Shown here: positions 34,266 through 46,321 of the stretch, in pieces
How positions within the stretch are numbered: the stretch's first letter is position 1
Layout: each line of letters starts with the position of its first letter
Assembly: GCA_029817715.1 (NCBI GenBank)
Contig: JARUPY010000474.1
Span: forward strand, 3,162,001-3,226,000
Direction of reading: 5' to 3'
DNA from: Melastoma dodecandrum
Taxonomy: Eukaryota; Streptophyta; Magnoliopsida; Myrtales; Melastomataceae
Length of the DNA: 64,000 nucleotides
Notes under the pieces: generated by a model
Seen by the model: only the letters and a program-made list of their open reading frames with translations
Database searches by the model: none
Told to the model about the DNA's origin: nothing
Program-made: the position numbers and the translations under genes

Positions 34266-36235
34266 ATGAATAACCGTCATTTGGATTTGGGGAAGACTGC
34301 CTCAGGTACGACAAGTTCATAAGCCTTTGACAATTACTGTGTCGATGATCTCATGTAATGACTATCCGAGGAAACAGGCGAGCGGAGGTTTTTTCGTGGA
34401 ATGTGGTTTTGAAGGATAGGCTTATCATATGAGTTGGTTCCAGTTTTCGGCCTTAATCCTCCCTGCAGTTGTAGACGCAACTTTTCAAGGAATGTAGGCG
34501 ATGTTATGAACCGATTAATTGGGGGCTCAGGAGATTGTTCTCGACCAAATTTATGTCCCCTAGTACTTGATTCAGTTGTTTTCCTTTTCATCAGGGAAGA
34601 GAAGATTAAAGGATCAGTTGCTGCTGAGAGATAACCGCAGTTGTGCGGATTGTAGCGCTCCAGATCCAAAATGGGCGTAAGTGCCTAATCCTACGGCATG
34701 ATCTTTCAAATGTTGCTGATCTTCTTCAACTATAATCATTACTGATCTGCATACATTATCGCTCGATACGACGCATTGTTTTGTAATTATCTAGGCTGCA
34801 TCAGTACTTGAATTCACAGGCAGCGTCTTATAAACGTGGAGGAGGATTCTTCCTTCTTTTTCATAGACATGATGCCATATCAAGATATGGGTGACTGATT
34901 CTGCAGGTCTGCAAATATCGGCGTTTTCATTTGTTTGAAGTGCTGTGGAGTGCACAGGAGCTTGGGTAGTCATGTCTCAAAGGTAAACACATGCTTCAGC
35001 TCATGTGTTCCTCACCATTTGTAAAACTATTTCCGACTACGAGGAAGAGAAATGCCATTTGCATTAATTATTTTGGTACCGTGCGAGGGTTGTGCAGTTT
35101 GAATCTCAGTATTTTCAGTTGTTACCATTCAGGTTTTATCGGTAACACTAGATGATTGGTCTGATGATGAGATAGATGCCATGATTGAAGTCGGCGGAAA
35201 TTCTTCTGCAAACAAGATATATGAGGCATATATACCGGAAGGTTTCTCAAAACCCGGACCAGATTCTAGCCATGAGGACCGACTGAAATTTATCAAGTCA
35301 AAGTATGAGCTGCAAGCATTTCTCAAGCCTAGCTTGCGAATTTCGTCACAGTCATTGGAAAAGGGCGAAAAAGGTTCCCTAAAAACAAGTTTGTCGAGGA
35401 AGATCTTGAACAGCTTCAAGAGTTCGAATTCATCTAGGAAGTCGGTAATGACTAGACATTTCTCCTTCGTTAACAAGTTACCTTCATTTTCATTGAAACC
35501 GAATGCAGGGCAATCTATCATGCGTCTGGAATTGATATCTTGTTTATTGTGTTCTGCAGGCAGGCATGGTGGAATTCATCGGCATGCTAAAGGTGAAGGT
35601 GGTAAAGGGCACCAATCTGGCCATTCGAGACATGCTCTCGAGCGATCCTTACGTGGTACTGAACTTGGGAAAGCAGGTAAATGAGCCGTGATCGGTCAAC
35701 AGCACCTCGTGAGTCATGGACGTGTGACATGTCGTCTGCGTAGATTGTTCACAGCTCTTTTTTATGTCACGTCCCAGACCGTCCAGTCGAATGTGATCAA
35801 GAGCAATCTCAACCCGGTGTGGAACCAGGAACTCATGTTGTCCGTCCCTCAGGATTACGGGACATTAAAATTGGTAAGCATTCTCTGGCCACAGCCACAT
35901 CATCTATAAGAACAGAACAAGCTTCACCAATGTTACTGTCCTGGGTTTTGCAGCAAGTATACGATCATGACACGTTCTCTGCGGACGACATCATGGGGGA
36001 GGCGGAGATAGATCTCCAACCCATGATAACGTCCGCGATGGCCTTCGGAGATGCGGGGATGTTCGGGGACATGCAGATTGGGAAATGGCTGAAATCCCAC
36101 GACAACGCCCTCATAGAGGACAGCTCCGTGAACATAGAAGACGGGAAGGTGAAGCAGGCAATGTCGCTGAGGCTCCAGAACGTGGAGTCCGGGGACCTGG
36201 ATTTAGAACTAGAGTGGATGCCGCTCGATCAGTAG
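34266..36235 (+). CDS. AGD12: ARF GTPase-activating protein with C2 domain (AGD12/ZAC-like)
   Basis: Seven exons (34266-34305, 34595-34676, 34907-34982, 35133-35444, 35560-35676, 35778-35873 and 35954-36235) give 334 aa; Arabidopsis AGD12 is 337 aa. The N-terminal ArfGAP domain has the zinc finger [13 protein letters not shown] through [14 protein letters not shown], with the catalytic Arg in HRSLG. A Ser/Lys-rich linker follows. A C2 domain then binds calcium and phospholipid ([56 protein letters not shown]) and keeps the aspartates expected for Ca2+. The C-terminus ELEWMPLDQ matches relatives. Such proteins stimulate ARF GTPases at membranes. Similarity to AGD11/13 exists, but length and linker favour AGD12. 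Confidence 0.93.
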
Positions 36236-36655
36236 AGGCGTGTACAGACAACATTCGAAGACAGGGAACTCACAAATAGTAGTTCACTCAGCTTGATGCA
36301 CTTCCTCAACCAACTTCTCAACCTCCATAATTTCTTCACCTCCATCATTGGACAAGAGTCTTGGAGGCAGGACCCAGTCAGTAGGCCTCCCCCCCCCCCC
36401 CTAGTCAACCTCAAAGTCTCCTGATCAGTAGGGCAATTAATGCCAATGGCAATGCCCCCTGGGGTTCGGCTGTCATAATCAATTTATTGGGTTTATCCTT
36501 TCCCACGAGGGCAATCAAGGCAGAAGGACTCGTACCGAGGGTTTCCCTTCATCTATAAAATAAACTTAAAACACTAAGATTATGAGTATGTAAGTGCAAC
36601 ATTTGATATTGTGTATTATATGATGTGGTAATAGTTGATCTGTTTTGAGATTGGG

Positions 36656-36692
<37 letters not shown>

Positions 36693-37808
36693 CCCCCTCC
36701 CCCACCGGACAACTTCATTCCGACACAGAAACCTCAAGAAAAGGGTTGTAGTGAAAACCCCACTCAGTCTCCCACTAGCAAATAGTGTAGGCCCAAACAA
36801 AAAACAAAAGACTATTGCCAAATGCCAATAGAAGGACGGATTATTGCATAACAGAGTTAGGAATAGTAATTTCTGCTAGAGGGAAAAGGTACTTTCCAGA
36901 CTTAAAACATTAGACGAACTTCTCCTTTCCTCCTGTGGCGGGTAATAAGAAAATGCCCAGGAAAGCCCTCCCTTTCTTGCTTCATTAAACTACTCAAAAC
37001 AAATGGAGGAACAGGACTCTCCCCCCTCGCCACCTCGCCCGCCTCGGAATAAATAGTTTCTGCCTCCATGAAAATGAGATCTTCCTCCCTTCCCAGTCAC
37101 ACGACTCGCATTTTCTGTCCTGCTTGAAGTAAGAAGGGGCTAACTTTGCAGCTACCTGACAAAGTTTCTCCATCTTGTCCTGCCCTGTAGTCACGTGGGA
37201 GGTCCATTTTTTTTTTGCCAAAAAGATTAGACCTTCAGAATGTTTAACCGAGGATGTGAACTGGGTTGTGTTGTTTGATTCGCGTTAACGTTGTTTCTTC
37301 TGTGTTGGTGAGCGAGGAGGAGGAGAAACTGGGAAAGGAGAGGAAAGGAATTCCAGGGTCCCCCTTCCCCCCACCCCACCCACTTGAATGCTGTTGTTGG
37401 TGGAAGTCCCTCGGGGTTTTCTGTCACTTTCTCCCGTCATGGGACTCTGTTGTCTTTTTGGCAAATAGTGATTTCCCATCTTGGAGGTTTCATGGAAATG
37501 AGGGCGCTTCTATTCCTTCACTGTAAGTAATGGTTTGGCGCGTTGGGGCAGTGAAAGGTGGAGCCCTTCTCTGAAGTGATGCGTTTTGGCGGCGGTTGTT
37601 TCCAGTGTAGTTGCTTTTTCCTAGTTTGAAGTCAAGTGGGAGGCTTACAGTCCGTGAAGTTCCGATCTTTCTGTGTTCGGCGTTCGGTTGCATTGTCTTG
37701 CTGCAAGCCCTGGTGACTTTTGATGGTGTTGAGCTTTGCACTTTCATCCTTGAGGCAGGCAGCCACATTCTGGGCTTTAAGGTGATATAGGGCTTACTGT
37801 GGACTGAA
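36236..37808. other. Intergenic region and GHR1 promoter/5' leader
   Basis: No coding frame is convincing. The stretch has a very long poly(C) tract (36657-36689 and continuing) and a shorter C run near 36389-36401. From about 37260 the sequence resembles a transcribed leader of GHR1, with possible intron sites (for example CACTG/TAAGTAATGG near 37520). Confidence 0.5.
36657..36703. repeat. Poly(C) tract (33 uninterrupted C, 47 bases overall)
   Basis: 33 consecutive C residues are followed by T, seven C, T and more C. The minus strand is a G run able to form quadruplex structure. Length is likely variable, and an assembly or polishing artefact is possible. Confidence 0.85.
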
Positions 37809-40800
37809 ATGAGGGTTTTCAAGCTTTCGTTAGTGTATCTGCTGTTTGTTTCTGCTGCTGGCCAGCTTCCATCGCATGACATCCTTGCGTTGCTCGAATT
37901 TAAAAAGGGGATAAAGCATGACCCGACGGGGTATGTCTTCAGTTCGTGGAACGATGAGTCCATTGATTTCAACGGGTGTCCTTCTGCATGGAATGGTATT
38001 GTTTGTAATGGAACAAATGTAGCGGGAGTGGTGCTAGATAACCTGAGCCTCGTGGGTAATGCAGACTTGAGTGTGTTTTCTAACCTTACTATGCTGGTGA
38101 TGCTCTCGATGGCGAACAACTCTATCACCGGCATAATCCTGGAAAATGTGGCCAAATTTCGCCGCCTGGAATTCCTTGATTTATCCGACAACTTGTTTTC
38201 CTCGTCTTTACCTTCAGGGATCGGCAAGTTGGAAAGCTTGAAGAACCTCTCTTTAGCTGGTAACAACTTCTCTGGCTCAATTCCTGATTCAATTTCTGGA
38301 CTTGTCTCAATTCAGTCTTTGGACCTGAGTCGTAACTCCTTCTCGGGTCCTTTGCCAGCATCATTGACTAAACTGAATAGCCTTGTCTACCTTAATTTAT
38401 CAAAGAACGGGTTCTCCAAGAACATTCCGAGAGGGTTTGATCTGATTACTAGCCTGAAAGTCCTTGATTTGCATGGCAACGGGCTAGACGGAAATTTAGA
38501 TTCCCAGTTGTTATTCTTCTCCAACCTTACTTATGTAGATTTGAGTGGGAACATGCTGGTCAGTCCAAGTGCAGACCAAAATAAATTCCTTCCTGGAGTC
38601 TCCGGAAGTTTGAAGTACTTAAATCTCAGCCACAATCTACTCACTGGATCACTAGTGAGTGAAGGCGAGATGCAAATATTCGAGAACTTGAAAGTGTTGG
38701 ATCTTAGCTACAATCACTTGACTGGAGAATTACCAGGATTCAATTTTGTGTATGATCTTGAGGTACTCAAGCTGAGCAACAACCACTTCTCCGGTGCTGT
38801 CCCTGGTAACTTGCTGAAGGGAGACTCTGGTGTTCTATCCGAGTTGGATCTCAGTGGCAATAACCTCTCAGGTATAGTCTTGATAAATTGACTGTCTACT
38901 TTCGCTATACTGAACTTTCAGTGCTTATGATCTCTAGTGATACATTGCACCCAGGGACGATGAACATGATAACGTCAACCAACTTGCGTGTTCTCAATCT
39001 CTCATTGAATCGTCTCTCTGGCGAGCTTCCACTTCTAAGTGGTGGTTGTGTTGTTGTTGATCTGTCGAACAACCAGTTCGAGGGAAACTTGACAAGGATC
39101 ATCAGGTGGGGTAATATCGAGTTTCTTGATTTAAGTTACAATCGTCTGACTGGAGCGATCCCTGAGGTTACTCCGCAGTTCTTGCGACTGAATCACCTTA
39201 ATCTGTCACATAATTCGCTTGAGGGATGGCTGCCCAAAGTATTGACTCAGTATCCAAAGCTGAGAGTGCTTGACCTTGGTGACAATTGGTTGAATGGGAG
39301 CTTGCTTGTTGACCTTCTTGCTTTGTCCACATTGGAAGAGCTTTATCTTGAAAAGAACCTTTTCTCCGGTGATCTGGACTTTTTGGCCCTGTCCTCAGCT
39401 GAACCTGGCATCCGGGTCCTTGACATTTCTCGTAATCAATTCAGTGGACATATCCCTGATGAAGTAGGGTCATTGAGTTCCCTTCAATGGCTCAATCTCG
39501 CTGCAAATAACTTTAGTGGTTCTCTTCCAGAATCAATGGAGAACTTGAGCTCACTGGTTTCATTGGATTTGTCAGAGAATCACTTCATTGGCGCTATTCC
39601 GAATAATCTCTCCAGTGGCCTCCTGAGTTTCAATGCTTCGTTCAATGACCTTTCGGGGGTAGTTCCAGAAAACCTGTGGAAGTTTCCCAGATCATCGTTT
39701 TACCCTGGAAACAAAGATTTGCAGCTTCTTGTCAGTCCTTCTGGATCTGGAAACTCCCCGTCTGGAAAGCCGGATAAGAAACCACTGAGGACTGTGGTGA
39801 TCGCTCTGGTTGTAACTTCCTGCATTCTCGGCCTCCTAATCCTAATCATTCTTGCAATATTGATACTATGCTCTCGAAGAGCTCAGGGGCAGCCAAAGGA
39901 AATCATTGCATCTAAAGAGGCTCTAAGGCGGTCCGCTCCAAATCCTTCTGCAAGCAGCTGCGGTGCAGAAAGTGGTGGTCCCCAGGTCGTGTCAGCAGAA
40001 GATCTCATGGCAGAACGAAAAGGGTCAACATCTGATGTAATTATCCCTGACGAAAAGCAAACGACAACTATGGGTTTTTTCCCGTCTAAGAACATCAATG
40101 TGTCATGGTTTCCTGATTCTGGGGATTCAGCCACAGCCGAGCAACTTGCGAGGCTCGACGTGAGGTCACCCGATCGGCTCGTCGGTGAACTGTACTTCCT
40201 TGATGATACAATCTCGCTTACGCCTGAAGAATTGTCGAGGGCTCCTGCTGAAGTTCTCGGCAGGAGCAGCCATGGAACATCTTACCGGGCAACGCTGGAT
40301 AATGGGCTGTTCCTGACAGTGAAGTGGCTGAGAGAAGGGGTGGCCAAACAGAGGAAGGAGTTTGCGAAGGAGGCAAAGAAATTCGCGAACATCCGACACC
40401 CTAACGTGGTATGCTTGAGAGGCTACTACTGGGGACCAACACAGCATGAAAAGCTCATCCTCTCCGACTATATTTCTCCAGGAAGCCTCGCAAGCTTTCT
40501 CTATGGTAAGTATCAATATGTACAGATTGTTCTGATATTTAGCTAGCCTTTATGTTTTGTTGTAAAAGTTCTCATGGTGAATCTTTGCTTGCAGACCTTC
40601 CCGATAGAAAGGGTGGGCCGCTAACCTGGCCTCAGAGGCTCAAGATTGCAGTAGACGTTGCGCGTAGCCTAAACTATCTCCACTTTGATCGAGCAGTTCC
40701 TCACGGCAACCTCAAAGCGACGAATGTCCTATTAGACAGTTCCGATCTCAATGCACGCGTCTCTGATTACTGCCTCCATCGTCTGATGACGCAAGCGGGA

Positions 40801-41178
40801 ACCATGGAGCAGATTCTTGATGCGGCGGTGCTGGGTTATCGTGCCCCCGAGCTAGCAGCGTCGAAGAAACCACTTCCCACATTCAAATCCGACGTGTATG
40901 CGTTTGGGGTGATCATGTTGGAGCTATTGACAGGAAGGTGTGCAAGGGATGTGATATCTGGCGAGGAAGGGGGCGTGGACATGATGGATTGGGTGCAGCT
41001 GAGGGTGGCAGAGGGTCGAGGGTCGGAATGCTTTGATCCCACTATGCAACCCGAGATGGAGAACCCGGCGGCCGACAAGGGAATGAAGGAGGTTCTGGGT
41101 ATAGCCTTGAGGTGCATTAGGTCCGTATCGGAGAGACCTGGCATCAAGACCATTTATGAAGATCTCTCCTCAATCTGA
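37809..41178 (+). CDS. GHR1: GHR1 leucine-rich-repeat receptor pseudokinase
   Basis: Three exons (37809-38871, 38955-40505 and 40595-41178) give 1065 aa; Arabidopsis GHR1 is 1053. A signal peptide (MRVFKLSLVYLLFVSAAG) leads to an LRRNT domain (DILALLEFKKGIKHDP) and about 20 plant LRRs. One membrane span follows (TVVIALVVTSCILGLLILII), then a juxtamembrane region ending VRSPDRLVGELYFLDD and a kinase fold. The kinase has GRSSHGTSYRATL and VKWL, but HGNLKATN replaces the HRD catalytic loop and DYCLHRLM replaces DFG, so it should be catalytically dead. Known GHR1 acts at the guard-cell plasma membrane in H2O2 and ABA signalling upstream of SLAC1 and is described as a pseudokinase. I chose the acceptor at 38954 because it keeps LRR spacing. 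Confidence 0.95.
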
Positions 41179-41250
41179 ATCCCTTGTTTCTTTTGCCCGC
41201 TTGGAATCCCCAGTTTGGAAAACATCCTACTCAACGAAAGAAAATATCTT

Positions 41251-42260
41251 TTATGTGAACTTGACTACGATGCAGGATATGTCGTCCCCACTTCCCCTGG
41301 ATAAGGCCTCCCCGCCTCCCCGATCAACCTCTTCAATGCTTCCTCAGCATCGTCATTGACTGAGATGCTGTTGGCTGCTTCTTGATTCGACATCACCTGA
41401 CGTTTCATATTGCCAATACTTAAAAAATGAATGACCAACAATGTGTTTGCAGATAACTGTTTGTTGTTTGTTTGTACCTTACACAGGCCGTCGCTTGCCA
41501 GAATGATGAAGTTGGTGTCTTCATCGATGGACTCCACTATTATTTCCGGCTTGGATGTGATATGGTCTTTCAACTTCTCGTCGCCGAATGCTCTCGTCAT
41601 CGCTAGCTGGCCATCCACTAGGGATATTTCCTATGTGAGAAATGTCTTTATTAGCAACTATCAACATGAACGATTTGTCCCCAAAGGTGTACATGGAAGA
41701 AGACCTGGCCTTTGAGATACGAAACCTCCCCTGCTTTCCACGAGCTCCTGCTCTTTCTGCGGTTTGTGGTCCTCCGTTATCTGTTTCGCAGCCTCATTTC
41801 TGCACAGGATGGCACGAGAATCTCCGACATTTGCCACTATCAGTGTCTGCCGGTCAATCAATATGGCAGTGACTGCTGTCGAACCGCCCCTTGAGCCTTG
41901 ACCCGACCACATTGTCCAGGATCCATTTGTCTATCCTTTTGTGTGCTTGCTTGATGGCACGCTCTGGTTTCGTCCAGAGTTCAGGCTAAAATATCATCCG
42001 AGATCCCACAACGCAAGATTAATTTTTACAGCAGTTTTCATGCATCTAGCAAGGAGGAACATGAACTTGAGTACCTTAACAAGGATCTCCTCAAACAAAT
42101 GAAGTTGCAGGTATGCCACAACCTCCCGCCCAGAGTGCCCGTCAAAAATGGCATACAGCCCAAGTTCATGCCCATTGCGGTGTTGGTTTTATGCGACAAC
42201 GAAGTCCTCCATTCCGTGATCCATCCTTCCCTCGACCAGATGTAAACCATGGGAGACTCG
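41251..42260 (-). pseudogene. PP2C protein phosphatase pseudogene
   Basis: The minus strand shows the order of a plant clade-D/E-like PP2C: MDHGMEDFVVA, GHELGLYAIFDGHSGREVVA, IDKWILDN, GGSTAVTAILIDRQTLIVAN, VGDSRAILCRN, VDGQLAMTRAFGDEKLKDHI, NFIILASDGLCK and GDDISCIVVKFT. Exon borders remain visible (42075 donor, 41985 acceptor, donor near 41704). Lesions: a TAA stop directly after FVVA; a 7-bp tandem duplication (TCAAGGC/TCAAGGG) shifting frame before GGSTAV; a 1-nt loss before VDGQLAM; and a further frameshift before GDDISC. The metal-binding DGHSG and DG residues persist, so decay looks fairly recent. It is convergent with GHR1, ending 72 bp from the GHR1 stop. Confidence 0.85.
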
Positions 42261-42754
42261 ATGAACATCCCCTCTCATCTGTGCTCCATCGTCTTCCTCC
42301 TCGTTATCAACATCGACAAGACCATAGTTATCATCATCATCGCCAGCCAGTCCGTGATGAAACGAATCACTTGGGCACACAAAACACGAAAGATATCGAG
42401 GATAGGGTGACTGGACTGCAGACCACCTTCTGTTGGAACGAGGATCCAACAAGTTCAGCTGTAGATCTCCTCCTCTGGTCCGAAGAATTTCAGAAACATT
42501 TTGTCAGAGGTGAAGCAGAGACCGAACAGGATGAAGGTCTCCTTACAAACCTTACTTTACCATAATCACATCATCACCGACCATCATATGTGAAAGCTAT
42601 CGACATTCATGAGGGCAGCATCTGCCGCCGCTTGCTTTGTGAAGGCCAAGTGTCGATCACAACCGCCGCCGCAATTGAACTGTTTTTTCATGAAATCAGA
42701 TGACTGAAAAACGACGAATCCTTTATTGATCATTAATCATTGGAGAAATCAAAG

Positions 42755-43020
42755 ACATTACAAATCATTGGTGCCCTTATCACTCTGGAAAGCCTTGGCC
42801 AGAATATCCGCCGACACTTTCGGGCTCGACCCGAACACGGCATTCCCGATCGTGATGACTCTCAGGTTCTGGCTTCTGAGGGCGGCGATTACGACCGAAC
42901 ACGTCGCCCTTGTTGAGTGCCTACACGATTTCCGGGTTTGAGGTTATGAACCCGAGGCTGCCTTCAATGATGACCAGGATCTCGAAGGCGCGAGGGTGGG
43001 TGTGAGGTGGGTCGAGTGAG
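42755..43020 (-). pseudogene. Germin-like protein pseudogene, copy 1
   Basis: The minus strand reads LDPPHTHPRAFEILVIIEGS and [11 protein letters not shown], the cupin metal site (HTH with downstream Glu) of germin-like proteins. A stop and a frame change follow, then NKGDVF, then [20 protein letters not shown] with [18 protein letters not shown]. About 25 residues of the second cupin motif (including the His ligand) are missing between NKGDVF and IAALRSQ. The N-terminal part upstream is too degraded to trace. Confidence 0.8.
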
Positions 43021-43462
43021 AATGCAGGCCAATGCAGGCCAATTTCGGAGATTGGGAGAATGGTCGAGTGAGACAAACGAAGAAGAGGAATGGACAACAT
43101 TGTTAGGCCTCATTGATAACTACACCATCGGCCGTTCTGGCATTATTACCACAACCTCCCCCCTTCTCACTTGCCTCTGTTTACATAGTTCATCTATCAG
43201 CACCTTTTGCCCATTAGTCAGGAGGAGGACAATGAGGGCGATATTGGAAGAGCATGTCCCACAAAGGCCGGTAGGAGAAGCAGGTTGCGAGAAGAGGCCA
43301 TTTCATTTCATCGCGTACACGGTCGACCAGATACGGTACATGGTGCTTCCATATACATAGAAGAAATACAAGGATAGTGATATTTCATTAGACAGACAAG
43401 GCGAGCTGGTTAAGTGATGCGCTAACTTTAAATTTGATGCTACTTGTCTAAATCCAGAGAAG
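43021..43462. other. Degraded spacer between germin pseudogene and Aurora gene
   Basis: There is no clear gene. A short direct repeat (AATGCAGGCC twice) lies near 43021-43040. The minus strand may hold unrecognisable remains of the germin-like N-terminus. The Aurora 3' UTR should begin at about 43462. Confidence 0.35.
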
Positions 43463-44957
43463 CTATCCCGACTTACAGCTGCCCATGGGATTTGCGTTCG
43501 TGACTATCCAAGGGTGCTCCATAATCTTCTGAAGAGAGAGCCTCTTTGAAGAATCCTTCACTAAAAGCTGCGAAAGAAATATTCACTGTGACTATCGATA
43601 TCCGCTATTCTTTCACAGTAAGTAATGTCATCACCATCCAATCCAATTGCTCACCTGGCAAATCAGGTCTTTGGCGCTGGAAGATACGTCGGGTTGGTCA
43701 GGGAAGTCCAAGTCTACCTTCATGATTCTGGAAGGAAATCAATTCAGGTGACCATAATTCCTCCCAAGTAGCAAGAAATCGGAAACTTTCAGAGTTCTAG
43801 ACTGATACCTCTTAAAAGTGTCGCTTTGGCTCTCAGCTTCAAAAGGAGGGACTCCATACAAGAATTCATAGCAGAGTACGCCCAATGTCCAGTTATCGAC
43901 TGCATGGTCATGAGCTTTCTTTTCCACTATTTCAGGGGCCAAATAATCAAGGGTTCCACACATGGTGTGCCTCTTGAATTTCGACTGCACTGACCATCCG
44001 AAGTCCGCAATTTTTAATCGTCCCTGCAGATATGAGCTGGATTAATGTTACCTCGACCAAGGCGAGGAATCACTGGACAGTGGTCACTCGCATAGTCCAC
44101 TACAGGTGGTTTCCCGTCAACAGCCCATTTTCACAATACTTCATTTATTCCGACTTTTACAACTTATTGACGATTACTTCCAATCTGACCTTTGCGGGGC
44201 AAATTCCATGAAGCTCAATAAACTAAAATTCAAGTAAAAATTTCTCTACTCCAGCATGAAAGAACAATCCATCCGACCTTTTAAAAGGGTGCAGTAAATC
44301 TAAAGCAAAAGGGGGACAAAGCACAAAAGTCCACTGATATTACCTCGTGATCAAGTAACAAATTCTCCGGCTTGATGTCCCGGTGAATAACATGCTTCTC
44401 GTGGCAATATGCCAAGGCCTGTGCAAGACTCGCTATATACTACACGAAATCGACAGTTCAACTCTTTCGTTAGTCTCGCAGCCAACCATGATATCCAATC
44501 AGTGGCAGACCAAAACCTAAGATTACCGTAGCAGCCTGTCGCTCAGTCAAGTGGCCATACTTCTGGAGCTCCTTATAAAGCTCACCACCTTGAGCATACT
44601 CAAGAATCAGGAATATTCGATCATCATCGTGGAACCATCCATAGAGTCTCAAGATATTTGGGTGACGCAAGCCCGACTGTATCTCCATCTCTCGCCTCAG
44701 CTGGTGGTGGATCCTGTACTTCTCGATCTGCTGCTTGAACACAATCTTCAGCGCAACGACATACTTGCTCTGCACGACACGGTCACAAAACTCAACGTTC
44801 GAGACGCTGTTGGTTAGGAAAAGGGAGTCGAATTGAAGAGAACCTTGCGTTCTCTGGCGAGGTAGACGCGGCCGAACTTGCCCCTTCCCAGGGGCCTCCC
44901 GATCACGAAGTCGTCCAGGGACCACTCTCGGTTATCCGGCGCCACCGTCGACCTCAT
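43463..44957 (-). CDS. AUR3: Aurora kinase, AUR3 type
   Basis: Six exons (44957-44844, 44769-44527, 44439-44344, 44023-43809, 43727-43655 and 43567-43463) give 281 aa; Arabidopsis AUR3 is 288. After a short N-terminus ([17 protein letters not shown]) the kinase shows [19 protein letters not shown], catalytic Lys in [27 protein letters not shown] and activation-loop [12 protein letters not shown]. It closes with [37 protein letters not shown] and [20 protein letters not shown] match AUR3 rather than AUR1/2. Plant AUR3 acts at centromeres in mitosis and meiosis and phosphorylates histone H3. The frame stays open upstream to 45161, so a longer N-terminus is possible. No lesion is seen, though it is surrounded by pseudogenes. 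Confidence 0.93.
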
Positions 44958-45602
44958 GCCCTCGGTTGGGAATCTCCTAGGGGGGGGGGAGGAAGGGGCA
45001 GCGGAGAGTGGCTTCGGTTTGAGAAACGGGAGGGAATTGGGAAGGGCGTCGGATCTTTCGGATTCTCTTTTGAATTTCGTGGGCTGGGTTGAAACCGGAT
45101 ATGGTACTATTTGACCCGGATCCGGATCCGACCCGAAATGCCCTCTTACATTGATTGGCAAGAAGAATCTTGTCCGAAGTTGACAACACAGTTCTATATC
45201 TAACTACCGATTGCAAAGTAAGAGATATCCAATTATCGGGGCATACTTGACTTGAATTTGACTCCGGTATCATTTTAAAATTTCTTGTCACATTTTTTCG
45301 TTATGTTAAAATTTTAAAATTTGGTATTGGTATTTCCTTACCTAAAAGTTATACCGGTAGGTGAAGAGCTCAATAATTATATAATTTCCATATTTTCATT
45401 TGAAGTGGAATTAATTATCGCTCGCTTTGAAACAGAAAAGCTAATAATAATTCACAACATATGCATCAATCTAACTCCATTACAATCATTCCTCACAAAT
45501 TGCAATACAGCTAAACCCAAAAGCACCATCCCCGAATGAACCACACATACCGAGTATATATGAAAAATAATACTTTTTTTTTTTTTGCGAATTATGGAAT
45601 CC
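44958..45602. other. Upstream region of the Aurora gene
   Basis: This holds the presumed promoter of the minus-strand AUR3 gene. From about 45160 it turns AT-rich with no recognisable frame. A poly(T) run of 13 bases lies at about 45573-45585. Confidence 0.45.
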
Positions 45603-45820
45603 ATGGTACCGGGCTCAAGGTCCATGAGGACGGAATGGGGGACCTAGGGAGGACCGCTGGCCTCACTGTAGTAGACGTCAACGTGCTCGAGCTGGAGGTC
45701 GGAATTGCCGGAGTACTTGCCAGTGTGATCGATGCCGTGCTTCTCACAGATGACCTCCCAATACTTGGCCCCGATCTGGTTGCCGCATTGGTCGCCCTGG
45801 ATATGGAGGATTTCTCTCAT
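45572..45820 (-). pseudogene. Beta-tubulin N-terminal fragment with adjoining A tract
   Basis: On the minus strand, [20 protein letters not shown] and [20 protein letters not shown] match the first 50-60 residues of plant beta-tubulin, including the MREI autoregulatory start and the GTP-contacting QCGNQIG. A frame break follows near [10 protein letters not shown], while MDLEPGTMDS can still be read in another frame. Homology then ends at a run of about 13 A (minus strand). The protein should be about 445 aa, so some 85 percent is absent. The A tract at the break suggests a truncated retrocopy, but the part retained is too short to test for intron loss. Confidence 0.85.
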
Positions 45821-46321
45821 CTTCGGGGAGCGAGTTAGAGGCTCGGAGAAACGGTGGGTTTTGGATAGGAAAAGTTGGGTCTGTCGGTTCTTCTTGTCGT
45901 GGTGGGAGGGGGGAGGAGGGTAAAACAGCAAAGGCAGGGGGAAAAGGATGTTGGGATTGAGATCGGAGGATGGGATCGACCAAGATGTGATTCGGGTCTT
46001 TCCAACAACTTAGGATTCGGACAGTTTAGAGGGGCTTTGTTTTGTTTGTTGGGGTTGGGGTTGGGGTTGTTTCTACCTTACAAGACATCCAACTGAAGGA
46101 ATCCTGTCCTGTGCTGATCGAATCAACTGTTGGACAAAAAAATAAAAAAGTTAATAAATAAAATTGCCTTTGCTAAAATTGGCAACTTTGTTGCATTACC
46201 AAACTGTGGATTTTATTACATTCGCCCAGTTTTTTGGCATTTTGTGGGATTTCCTTGTTCTGATATTTAGGAACTATCCGAGGTTGTGTTGTGGCCACGG
46301 CACCGGGGGGGGGTCTGAGTT
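45821..46321. other. Spacer before the ERT2-like gene
   Basis: The first 110 bases continue the beta-tubulin homology as its leader (an open frame reaches 45931 on the minus strand). The rest is AT-rich with no gene, and should include the promoter and leader of the plus-strand ERT2-like gene. Confidence 0.4.

Noticed and set aside
38872..38921. A 50-nt intron in GHR1 using the first AG
   Set aside because: It would be unusually short and insert residues that break the LRR spacing. The AG at 38954 gives an 83-nt intron and length-perfect homology.
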